This document shows positions 11,859 to 22,119 of a stretch of DNA of 64,000 bases, in pieces (the stretch's first letter is position 1; every line of letters starts with the position of its first letter). The position numbers and the translations under genes were made by a program. Source of the DNA: Capsicum annuum (lineage: Eukaryota; Streptophyta; Magnoliopsida; Solanales; Solanaceae); NCBI RefSeq assembly GCF_002878395.1, contig NC_061115.1:156778257-156842256 (forward strand), given 5' to 3'. Below the pieces are notes generated by a model. The model was not told the DNA's origin and did no database searches. It was given only the letters and a program-made list of their open reading frames with translations.

Positions 11859-14400
11859 TGTAATACCCCGTACTTTTCCTAGCTTAAATTCACTCCTAGA
11901 ACAACAAGGATTAGCTTTGAAAATAAATATCTTTTGTTATACATGGAATTTTTTTTCCCAGATTTGGACCCTCCTTTGTGTTGGAAATGAAATAATCTTT
12001 CCATCGATACCAATTGCACCCAAATCCGATACTCAATTGAGAAGATATGGCATTTTTAGTGTTAACATGTGCCGTTATAGCAACCACCGCATTGCGGTGA
12101 AGGGTAAACTCTCAATTGTCAAAATCCAGTGGACATCTGCAATTGACCCATATTGTAAACAAGCCTAATTTCCCAGTTGTCAATTTCTAATTGGCCAATG
12201 CGATTATACCGCATCGCATTGATGGCCTAAATAGAATTCCAAAAGTGCACCACAATAGCTCCGCATTGTGAATAGCTTCCAGTTCCCAATTGTCCTATTT
12301 TCAGTGAGCCACCACGATGGTGGTAAGTCTTGTTGGCATGTTAGATCAGGATTTTTTTCCCTTTTCCAGTTTTGATTAAAGAATTAAAAGGAGTATTTTG
12401 GTCAATTCCCAAGCCCCCCAAAGCAAGGAATTAAAGTCTATTCTAAGCACTTTATATTTATTTTCATCCATTCTTTCTCAAAGAAAAAAAAAACTAGAGC
12501 TCTGAAGCTTCTTCTCAAAGAAATCAAACTCCTCCATTGTTTCTCCAAGAAAGCTCCAAATTGAGGATTCCCAAGGCAAGATAATCAAGAACTCATCTTC
12601 AAGAACTCAAATAGGAATCAGTAATTCAAGTTTCTTTATCTAATCATCTACCAAGGTATGTGGGGTTTATGGACAAGGATCCTCTTCCATCCTTGTGCCT
12701 AAAACCAGGTTTTAATTAGAAATTCATATGATTTTGAATAAATATCCATGAGATTTGAATTAGGGTTCATACCCATTATTGTTATTTGAAAGATTATGAG
12801 TTTTTGAGAGATTTTGAAGATGAATTGCATGTTTATTTTCATATTTTCATGCCTATTGCAGAAAATTCCAAATTTTGAGATGAAATATCATTATTTTCAT
12901 TATCAAGCATGATTATTATAATGTTTTGATATGAACCTGATGCATCGGGTATCAAGCCCAAGTTTATATGTTTATATTTCAAGAAAGATGATGCTTTAAG
13001 CATCCTATGATTAGATTATTTACAGATTTTCAATAAAGTTTGGATCTTTTGATCCTCATATAGGATTTGGAATCCACTTTATAGATTTATCTCAGATTTC
13101 AGAATGCAGATTAGCTTTATTTACAGAATGACTAAGATAAAAGCATAATTAGTTTCGTAATAACCCTTATTCTAGTTTTTAAAGTGGATTTCCAATAGAG
13201 TGAGCATATAGGTTAAAAGGGAGTAGTATTTAGCATCGAGCAGGAAGTATGGTATTAGCGTGCCCTATCTTCCACAGAACTACATAGCCAACGTAGGTAC
13301 ATATTATCAAATTATTCCCATTTCTATATGGATGACAGTTACAGATGTGATAACTTTGCTCAGGTTTTACTCCTTGGAAAGAGTATGACACCTCTCCCTA
13401 TCGTGAGGTTTTCCCCATAGAGGAATAAGAAGTTGGACTCCATGATATCTCACATGGTTTATGTCAGTTAGAAGAACCTCCTTTCAGATAAAGTATTTTC
13501 TCTAAAGTTTTAAGCTTACAACATAATAGAATAAATTAATAGAAAAGTTTTTTTTTACTAAGTGTAAAGGCTCACAACTTTATTCAGATTATGCTTTATA
13601 GAAAGATATTAGCTACAGACTTCAGATTTTATATTTCAAATATAAAAGTGAGTCCTTTCTTCACTTAGGCAGTATGATTTACAGACAGATCACTAGTACA
13701 ACTTTTAGAACTAAATGTTATAAATCACTAGATTTACATTGTATGATTTGTTAGTCATGATTACAGATTTTAGCTTTCAGATATTCCAGCTTATGTGAGT
13801 CATTTACATTTAGTATGCATTATTTTACAAACTATGATGATGATTGATATTATATTTTACTTATGCATTCACCCCATATACTAAGTACATCCTCAAAGTA
13901 CTGACCCACATATACGTTTATGTGCCACATTATCTCATAATGTAGGTTCGGGTGCTCATTTCTAGCGGCGTAAGTGATTTTAGAGCATCTCTATCTACAT
14001 CTGACAGTTGGTGAGCCCTTATAGTTCGGGGACTTATTCATTCAATTTATTTTCAGCTTATCAGTTTAGATGATACAATATTTTTTTTAGACAATTCGAG
14101 TCAACTGGGGGTTTATCCCAGGGACTCTCTAGATATTAGTTATAGAGGCTTGTCAGACTACTAGATATGACTCAGATTATTTAGTTTTGATTGTTCAGAC
14201 TTTTAATTCTATTATTTTAGACATTATGACTCAAATATTCTCAGTTAGCTTAGAAAAATTTATTTATTTTAGTATGATTATACATCTATATTCCCTTATT
14301 AAAGATTCAAGCTTAGTAGAAGGCAGACAGGGTTAACTTAAGGCTACTCGTAGTCTTGAGCACCGTCTGATGTCTCGGGACTAGGTTTCAGGGTGTTACA
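11859..14400 (+). repeat. 5' LTR (2542 bp) of the plus-strand chromovirus
   Basis: It starts TGTAATACCCC and ends GTGTTACA, with four bases before the primer site. At 12085-12099 (CACCGC-ATT-GCGGTG) and 12309-12323 (CCACCA-CGA-TGGTGG) there are perfect dyads in a CpG-rich block. A TATA-like ctttatattta near 12447 and a CT-rich leader follow. AAGGTATGT at 12653-12661 resembles a strong splice donor. The rest is AT-rich. Confidence 0.9.
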
Positions 14401-14404
14401 AACT

Positions 14405-14416
14405 TGGTATCAGAGC
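14405..14416 (+). other. Primer binding site (initiator-Met tRNA)
   Basis: TGGTATCAGAGC is a perfect copy of the usual plant LTR-retrotransposon primer site, four bases past the LTR end. Confidence 0.92.
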
Positions 14417-14611
14417 CTAAGGTTTTTAAGAGTCCTAGGGAGTCAGAAAATCCATGTTACGTAGAGTCTTTATCATGGGTGTAAAGTACGCCACATTTTT
14501 TATCAAGAGGCTAAGGGATATTTTTAGGAAATTAACTCTTTCTTTCATGATCTATTGTACTTATAGTATCTCTATCTGTATTTAACTCATGCTCTTATAT
14601 GATAGTTGAAT

Positions 14612-15735
14612 ATGCCTCCTCGTGTAGCTAATGTCCGCAGGAATGATAACCAGCTACCCCAGCCCACCAACCCTCTTAATGAGATTGTATCCCATGTTCA
14701 GTTTAGTGTTGCCTTTCATTCATTGGCCCAAGATGTGACTGCTAATGTTTAGGGAAACCATCAGCTGCAGTGCTACTTTAGTAGAATGGTGATTTGGCAG
14801 CAGCTAGAATCAAAGACTTCATAAGAATGAATTTGCCAAAGTTCTTTGGGTCGAAAGCAGGTGAGGACCCACAACTTTATTTAGATGAGTTGAAGAAGAT
14901 CACCCAGATTATGTATGTTTCTGAGAAGGAGAGTGTAGAGTAGGCATCCTATAAGTTGAAGAATATGGCGTATGATTGGGTAGTTATATGAAAGAATGGT
15001 AGAGGTAAGAATGCAGCTCCTATCAGTTGGCAAGTATTTCAGAATATATTTTTAGACAGGTTCTTTTTGCTTGAAATAAGAGAAGCTAAGATAGAGGAGT
15101 TTATGAATTTAAGGCAAGGCTTAGTAACAGTGAAGGGGTACTACCTTAAGTTCAACCAGTTGTCTAAGTATGCCCCTGATACGATGGCTGATCCTAGGGA
15201 AAGTATGAGTAAGTTTGTTATTGTAGTATCTACCTTAGTAGTCAAGGAGTGTAGGACTGCCATGCTTATTAGAGACATAGATCTTTCTAGGTTGATGATT
15301 CATGCTTGGTAGATTGAGGTAGAGAATTTAAAGGGAAGAGATAGAAATAATAAGAGAGCTAGAATAGGACAATTTAAGTATGGCTAGACTAGGTTTAGAG
15401 GGGGAAATCATTCATAGTTTTAGAATCATTCATCTATGCCAGCACCATCTTTAGCTAGTGCTCCCACTCCCAGAGCTAGACAGGAGTAGTGGGGTAAGTC
15501 CTCTATGTCCAGGTCTCATAATAGTATGAGTGGAAGGCCCAGTTATCCTCCATGTGCTAAGTGTGGTAAGAATCATCATGGAGAGTGCTTGGCTGGATAA
15601 AAGGGCTGTTATGGCTGTGGTAAGTTGGGTCATAGAATTAGAGAGTGTCTGCATGTTAAGCAGGGAAACAGAGATATTCATCCCCAGACTCAAGATACTA
15701 GTGTACCAGCTCCTTTAGGTCTCCCAGTCCCTCTT
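14612..15735 (+). pseudogene. gag of the plus-strand chromovirus (broken)
   Basis: The likely start is ATG 14612 (MPPRVANVRRND), the first ATG after the leader, with the MPPR opening typical of the clade. Stops occur from about 14750. The frame is open at 15067-15312, covering the gag core (EFMNLRQG, YYLKFNQLSKYAPD, CRTAMLI). A complete CX2CX4HX4C zinc knuckle (CYGCGKLGHRIREC) lies near 15604-15645, preceded by an extra Cys/His stretch (CAKCGKNHHGEC). Most stops are TAG where relatives have CAG or TGG. Confidence 0.85.
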
Positions 15736-15839
15736 TAGGGTACATCATCCAATACCGGTGGTGGTCAGTGCCAGAATTGGTTTTATATTTACCATCCCAT
15801 TAGGAGCAAAATGATTCACCACATATTGTTACGAGTATG

Positions 15840-16260
15840 CTTTATCTCTTTCATCTTGATATTTATGTGTTGTTAGACCTTGGGTTAATTTTTTCTTATG
15901 TGACATCGTTAGTTGTAGTGAATTTTGAAATAAGTCCTAAAAAAATCCCTGAGCCCTTCTTGACTTTTACCCCAGTAGGTAAGTAAATTGTTGTCAAACA
16001 GATCTATAGAAAGTATCCTATCACAGTCCTTCATAAAATCATATTAGCAGACTTAATAGAATTAGATATGGTTGACTTTGATCTTATTCTTGGCATGGGT
16101 TGGCTCCATTCCTGTTATGCATCCATAGATTATCGCACCCGAGTGGTGAAGTTTTAGTTTCCAGATGAGCCAGTCTTTGAGTGGAAAGGAAATTCAGTGT
16201 GTCCCAAGAGTTATTTCATATCTTATCTTAGAGCCAAAAAGTTGATTTCTAATGGATGTA
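15840..16260 (+). pseudogene. Protease region of the plus-strand chromovirus (broken)
   Basis: The active-site block begins near 15855 with the VLLDLG stretch, where the catalytic D-S/T-G triad has become D-L-G. The second half is well preserved: LIELDMVDFDLILGMGWLHS near 16050-16110, followed by YASIDYRTRVVKF. A TAG stop follows at the usual Gln position. Confidence 0.78.
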
Positions 16261-17530
16261 TCTATCATTTAGTTTGAGTCAAATACACTAAGTCTGAGAC
16301 TCCAACAGTTCAGTCAGTTAGGGTAGTTAATGAGTTTCATGATATTTTTTTTGAAAATTTGCCAGGGGTTCCTCCCGATAGGGAAATAGAATTTGGTATC
16401 GACCTTCTCCCAGATAATCAGTCTATCTCTATTCATCCATGTTGTATGGCTCCAGCTGATCATAAAGAGTTAAAAGAGAAGCTCAAAGAACTTTTAGTTA
16501 AAGGTTTCATAAGGCTTAGTGTTTCTCCATAGGGCGCTCCCGTCCTATTCGTGCAAAAGAAAGATAGTTCTTTGTGAATGTGCAATGACTGTCATCGGCT
16601 GAATAAAGTTACAGTCAAAAACAAATATCCTCTGCCTAGAATTGATGACTTATTTGATCAACTCCAAGGTGCAAGTTACTTCTCCAAGATAGACCTTAGA
16701 TCCGGCTATCATCAGCTTAAAGTAAGGGAATGTGATATTCCAAAGACCATATTCATAACCCGATATGGTTATTTTGAGTTTCAAGTCATGTCTTTCAGGC
16801 TAACAAATGCCCTAGTAGCCTTTATGGACTTGATGAACAGAGTGTTCAAATAGTATCTGGATATATTTGTCAGTCTTTATCAATGATATTTTTGTCTACT
16901 TTCTTTGTGAGGATGATTATGCAGACTATCTTAGAATCGTATTACAAACTCCTAGAGATCACCAGTTATTTTCCAAATTCAATAAATGTGAATTTTGGTT
17001 AAGGTTAGTAGCTTTTCTTGGTCAAATTATTTCCAGTGAGGGTATTAGAGTTGATCCGCAAAAGACAGAAGCCGTAAGAAATTGGCGTAGACCTATCTCT
17101 TTATCAAGCATTAGAAGTTTCTTAGGTTTAGCTAGCTATTATAGATGTTTCATTGAGGGTTTCTCTTCTATTATATCTCCCGTGTCTAGATTGACCCAAA
17201 AGAAAGTTAAGTTTCAGTGGTCAGATTCCTGCGAGAAGAGTTTTCAGGAGTTGAAGACTCGACTCACTTTATCCCCAGTTTTAGCATTACCTGAGGGTAT
17301 AGATGGTTTCATTGTGTATTGTGATGCCTCTAGAGTTGGTTTGGGTTGTGTTTTGATACAAAGAGGTAAGGTCATAGCCTATGCCTCTAGACAGCTTAAG
17401 CCTCATGAAAAGAATTACCCGACCCATGATCTTAAATTAGTTATTGTTGTGTTTGCTTTGAAAGTCTAGAGACATTATCTTAATGGGGTGCATATTGATG
17501 TGTTTACAAATAAAAAAATCTAGAAATATG
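16260..17530 (+). pseudogene. Reverse transcriptase and RNase H of the plus-strand chromovirus (broken)
   Basis: Motifs in order are VPPDREIEFGIDLLPD (16373), [20 protein letters not shown] (16598), [13 protein letters not shown] (16676) and, after a frameshift near 16860, the catalytic block reading FIND at 16876-16887. The family sequence is F/Y-x-D-D, so the first catalytic Asp has become Asn. A long open block 16867-17469 then carries the connection and RNase H ([35 protein letters not shown]). The end of RNase H (VADALTKLS) appears at 17630. The lost Asp alone would abolish polymerase activity. Confidence 0.88.
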
Positions 17531-18780
17531 TGTTTACTCTTAGAGAGTTGAATCTTCAGTAGAGAAGGTGGTTAGAATTATTGAAAAATTATGATATGAG
17601 TGTGTTGTATCATCCGAGCAAGGACAATGTAGTGGCAGATGCCCTTACTAAATTATCCATGGGTAGTGTTGCTCATGTGGAGAATGACAAGAAGGATTTA
17701 GTTCGAGAAGTTCACCGGTTAGCTAGATTGGGTGTTAGATTGGTTGACTCAGCTGAAGGGAATATTTATGTTCAGAGTAGTTCCGAATCTTCTCTAGTTT
17801 CAGAATTAAAAGAGAAGCAAAATAAGGACTCTAGTTTAGTCAAACCGAAGGAGTCAGTTAGAGACCAAAAGGTAGAGGTTTTCTCCCAAGGGGGAGATGG
17901 TGTGTTGAGGTACCAGAGTAGATTGTGTGTACCATGTGTTGATGATTTGAGGCAATAAATTATGGTAGAAGCGCATGGTGTACGTTATTCCATTCATCTA
18001 GGTGCTACCAAGATATACTGCGACTTGCGGAAAATCTATTAGTGAAGTGGTATGAAGAAAGATATAGCAGAATTTGTAGTCAAGTGTGCAACTTGTCAAT
18101 AGGTTAAGGTAGAGTACCAAAGACCTGGTGGTATGTTGCAAGAGTTTGGTATCCCCACTAGGAAGTGGCAAGAGGTGAATATGAATTTTGTCACTGGTTT
18201 ACCCCATTTGCACCATCAGCATCATTCAATTTGGGTGATAGTAGACAGATTGACAAAGGTAGCACATTTCTTGCCATTTCACACATCATACACAACTGTA
18301 GATTATGCTAAGTTGTATATCAGAGAGTTAGTTAGATTGCATGGAGTTCCTTTGTGCATCATCTCAGATAGGGGTACTCAGTTTACCTCTCAGTTTTGGA
18401 AAACCTTCAAAAGGGTCTTGGTACCCAAGTTCATCTTAGTTTAGTTTTTTATCCGCAAATAGATGGTCAGGCAGAAATGACCATTCAGACTCTAGAGGAT
18501 ATATTGAGGGCATTCCCTCTTTATTTCAAAGGTAGTTGGGATGACAATTTGTCATTGATTAAGTTCTCTTTTAATAATAGTTATCATGCTACTATTCAGA
18601 TGGCTCCGTTGGAAGCTTTTTATGGATAGAGATATAGATCGCCAGTTGGTTGGTTTAAAGTAGGTGAGGCCGCTTTGATTGGGCTAAACATGGTTTTTAA
18701 AGCCATGGAGAAAGTTCAATTGATTAGAAAATACTGAAAGAATCCCAGAGTCATCAGAAATATTATACAGACGTAAGAAG
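17530..18780 (+). pseudogene. Integrase core of the plus-strand chromovirus (broken)
   Basis: The zinc-binding region lies at 17960-18105 (HLGATKIY, CATCQ, stops between). The catalytic core begins at 18133. The first catalytic position reads MNFVTGLP, with Asn (18184-18186) where relatives have Asp. The second Asp is present (SDRGTQFTSQFW, codon 18367-18369). The Glu of the DGQAE block is present at 18474-18476, about 35 codons later as expected for D,D(35)E, but a frameshift lies between. A segment near 18540-18630 (NNSYHATIQMAPLEAFYG) closes the core. Confidence 0.86.
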
Positions 18781-19292
18781 AAGAGATATTCAGTTTGAGG
18801 TTAATGACCTTGTGTATTCAAAAGTTTCACCCATGAAGGGGGTGAAGAAATTTGGTAAAAAAAAGGAAGCTTAGTCCCCGATATGTAGGGCCCTTCCAGA
18901 TTTTGAGTCATGTTTGGAAGGTGGTGTATGAGCTTGAGCTACCCACTAATTTATCATCAGTTCATCCAGTGTTCCATGTGTCCTTGTTGAAGAAGTCCAT
19001 AGACGATTCAGCTATTGTAGTCCCTCTAGAAAGTACAGATATTCAGAATGTCCTCTCATATGAAGAAGTTCTAGTAGATATTCTTGATCATCAGATCCAT
19101 AGGCTAAGGAGAAAAGAAGTTCCCTTGGTCAAAGTTCTATGGAAAAATCAGTCCGTTGAGGGTACTACTTGGGAAGCAGAAGCAGACATGTGTACCAAGT
19201 ATCCTCATCTCTTCTCCACGAACTCAGATTCAATCGAAGGCAATAGTTTTCCTTCATTTGGTCCTTTTCCAGTCTCAAATTCAGCCATATAG
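18780..19292 (+). pseudogene. Integrase C-terminal GPY/F module and chromodomain-like tail
   Basis: An open stretch from 18852 carries [20 protein letters not shown] (GPY/F module), [13 protein letters not shown] and then the tail with [19 protein letters not shown] and KYPHLFS. In chromoviruses this tail binds histone marks and steers insertion to heterochromatin; this is family knowledge, not tested here. The stop is at 19290-19292. It is the best-preserved part of this copy. Confidence 0.85.
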
Positions 19293-19451
19293 CTATTTTC
19301 ATTTAAACTTATGCACTCGCAGATCAATTCAGTAGCACATTACGTTTGAGATTCAGTCATACAGTTTATTTTAGTTGTGCATGATATCTTATAGCCTCAG
19401 ATTCCTCAGTACTTTCAGCTTAACTAGCTACATTCGAGGATGAATATTCCC

Positions 19452-19464
19452 AAGGGGGATATAT
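19452..19464 (+). other. Polypurine tract of the plus-strand chromovirus
   Basis: AAGGGGGATATAT directly precedes the 3' LTR start TGTAATACCCC at 19465. It follows the family phrase cattcgaggatgaat (19431-19445). Confidence 0.8.
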
Positions 19465-21773
19465 TGTAATACCCCATACTTTTTCTAGCTTTAATTCACT
19501 CCTAGAATAACAAGGATTAGCTTTAAAAATATATATCTTTTGTTATGGATGGAATTTTTTTCAGATTTTGATCCTTCTTTGTGTAGTAAATTGAATAAGC
19601 TTTCCATCGATACCAATTTCGTGCAAACCCAATACTCGATTGAGAAGTTATGGCATTTTTAGTGTTAATAGTGTGCCCTTCAAGCAACTACCGCGTCGCG
19701 GTGAAGGGTAAATTCCCAACTGTCAAAATCTAGTGGACCTCTGCAATTGCCCCATATCACGAAGAAGCCTAATTTTCTAGTTGTCAATTTCCAGTAGGCC
19801 AACACGATTGTACCACATCGCGTTGATGGCGTAAATGGCATTCCAAAGGTGTACCGCGGTAGCTCCGCATCGCGGAGAACTTCCAAATTGTCCTATTTCT
19901 AGTGAGCCACCGTGATAGTGGCATATCGCGGTGGCATGTTAAATCAGAATTTTTTTTGTTCCCTTTTCTAGTTCCAATTAAAGATTTAAAAAGGGAATTT
20001 CGATCAATTACCAAGCCCCCAATTCATCCAAAACAAGGAATTAAAGCCTATTCTAAGCACTTTATGCTTATTTTCATCCACTCTCTCAAAGAAAAAAAAC
20101 ACTAGAGCTCAAAAGCTTCTTTTCAAGAAATCAAATTCCTCCATTTTTTCTCCAAAAATCTCCAAATTGAGGATTCTCAAGACAAGATAATCAAGAACTC
20201 ATCTTCAAGAACTCAAATAGAAATCAATAATTCAAGATTCTTCATCTAATCATTTACCAAGATATGTAGAATTTATGAACAATAATCCTCTTCCATCCTT
20301 GTTCCCAAAACCAAGTTTTAATTACAAATTCATATGATTTTGAATGAATATCCATGAGATTTGAATTAGGGTTCATACCCATTATTGCTATTTGCAAGAT
20401 TATGAGTTTTTGAGAGATTTTGAAGATAAATTGCATGTTTTTTTTTCATATTTTCATGCCTATTGCAATAAATTCTAGATTTTGTGATGAATTATCATTG
20501 TTTTCATTATCAAGCATGATTATTTTGATGTTTTGACATGAACCTGATGCATAGCTTATCAAGCCCAAGTTTATATTTTGATATTTCAAGAAAGATGATG
20601 CTTTAAGAATTCTATGATAAGATTATTTATAGATTTTTAATAAAGTTTTGATCTTTTGATCCTCAAATAGGATTTGAAATCCACTTTACCGATTTATCTC
20701 AGATTACAGAATTCAGATTAGCTTTATTTATAAAAGACTAAGATAAAAGCATAATTGGTTTTGTAATAACCCTTATGCTAGTTTATAAAGTGGATATCCA
20801 ATAGAGTGAGCATACATATTAAAAGGGATTAGCATTTAGCATCGAGCGGGAAGTATGGGATTAGCATACCCTATCTTTCACAACACTACATAACCAACAT
20901 AAGTACAGATTATCAGATTATTCTTATTTCTATATAGATGATATTTACAGATGTGATCACTTATCTCAAGTTATACTCCTTGGCAAAAGTATGATACCTC
21001 TCCCTATCGTGAGGTTTTTCCCATAGGGGAACAAGACGTTGGACTCCATAATAGCTCATATGGTTTATGTCGGTTAGAAGAACCTCCCTTCAGATAAAGT
21101 ATTTTTCCTAAAGTTTTAAGCTTACAGCATAACAAAATAAAGTAACAGAAAAGCTTTTTTTTGAAAACTAAGTTTAAAGGCTCACAACTTTATTTAGATT
21201 ATGCTTTACAGAAAGATATTAGCTATAAACTTTAGCTTTTAAGTTTCAGATATAAAAGTGTGTCCTTTCTACACCTAGGCAGCATAATTTACAGACAGAT
21301 CACTAATACAACTTTTAGAACTAAATGATATGACTCACTAGATTTATATAGTATGATTTGCTATTCATGATTTAAGATTTTAGCTTTCAGATATTCTAGC
21401 TTATGTGAGTCATTTACATTTAGCATGCATCATTTTAAAAACTATGATGATGATTAATATTATGTTTTACTTATTCATTCACCCCCATATACTCAGTACA
21501 TCCTCAAATTACTAATCTATATATACGTCTATGTGCTACATTGTCTCATAATGTAGGTTCAGGTGCTTAGCTCCAGCAGCATAAGTGATTTTCGAGCATC
21601 TCTATCTATATTCGATAGTTGGTGAGTCCTCATAGTTCAGGGACTTATTCATTTAGTTTATTTTCGGCATATCAGTTTAGATGATTCAGTATTCTTTTCA
21701 GACAATTCGAGTCAGCAGGAGGTTTGTCCCAGTTACTCTCTAGATATTAGTAGTAGAGGCTTGTCAGACTGCT
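19465..21773 (+). repeat. 3' LTR of the plus-strand chromovirus, truncated
   Basis: It matches 11859-14150 nearly colinearly, with many single-base differences and small indels. Perfect CpG-rich dyads occur at 19691-19701 (CCGCG-T-CGCGG) and 19863-19877 (CTCCGC-ATC-GCGGAG); the second is decayed in the 5' LTR. The match stops at 21773, leaving out the terminal ~250 bp that the 5' LTR has at 14150-14400. The sequence switches there to a different LTR family. Confidence 0.85.
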
Positions 21774-22065
21774 AAAAATACATAACTTAATTTAAAAATG
21801 AAATAAAGACATTAAGTAAGACAAGAGGAGGTCCAAAATCAAATCTAGTACCTAGTACCTCAAACACTGCTCTAATTTGCATGTAATCAGCTACCACATC
21901 ATGTACTCATACTCAGATCTACACCAAAGGAAATAACAGGGGTGAGTATGGTCAACTTATACTCAATAGGTATCATAGGATAACTGAGCAAAGTAGGAAA
22001 TAAAATAAGTAAAATATACTATAAAATGTCACCTGCAAGCAGGAAAGTCCCCAATGGTGTATATT

Positions 22066-22119
<54 letters not shown>

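Larger units (their letters stand above)
11859..21773 (+). mobile_element. Plus-strand Ty3/gypsy chromovirus inserted in the outer element
   Basis: It has a 5' LTR 11859-14400, primer site 14405-14416, gag, protease, reverse transcriptase, RNase H, integrase and chromodomain tail, a polypurine tract 19452-19464 and a 3' LTR from 19465. Both LTRs start TGTAATACCCC; the 5' LTR ends GTGTTACA. The 3' LTR stops matching at 21773, losing its last ~250 bp, so a right target duplication cannot be seen. The left flank is gttgt (11854-11858), inside the protease of the outer element. Many stops make it non-autonomous. Confidence 0.9.

Noticed and set aside
18396..18629. Separate small gene downstream of the integrase core
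   Set aside because: It is the continuation of the same integrase after a frameshift, carrying DGQAE and the NNSYH block.
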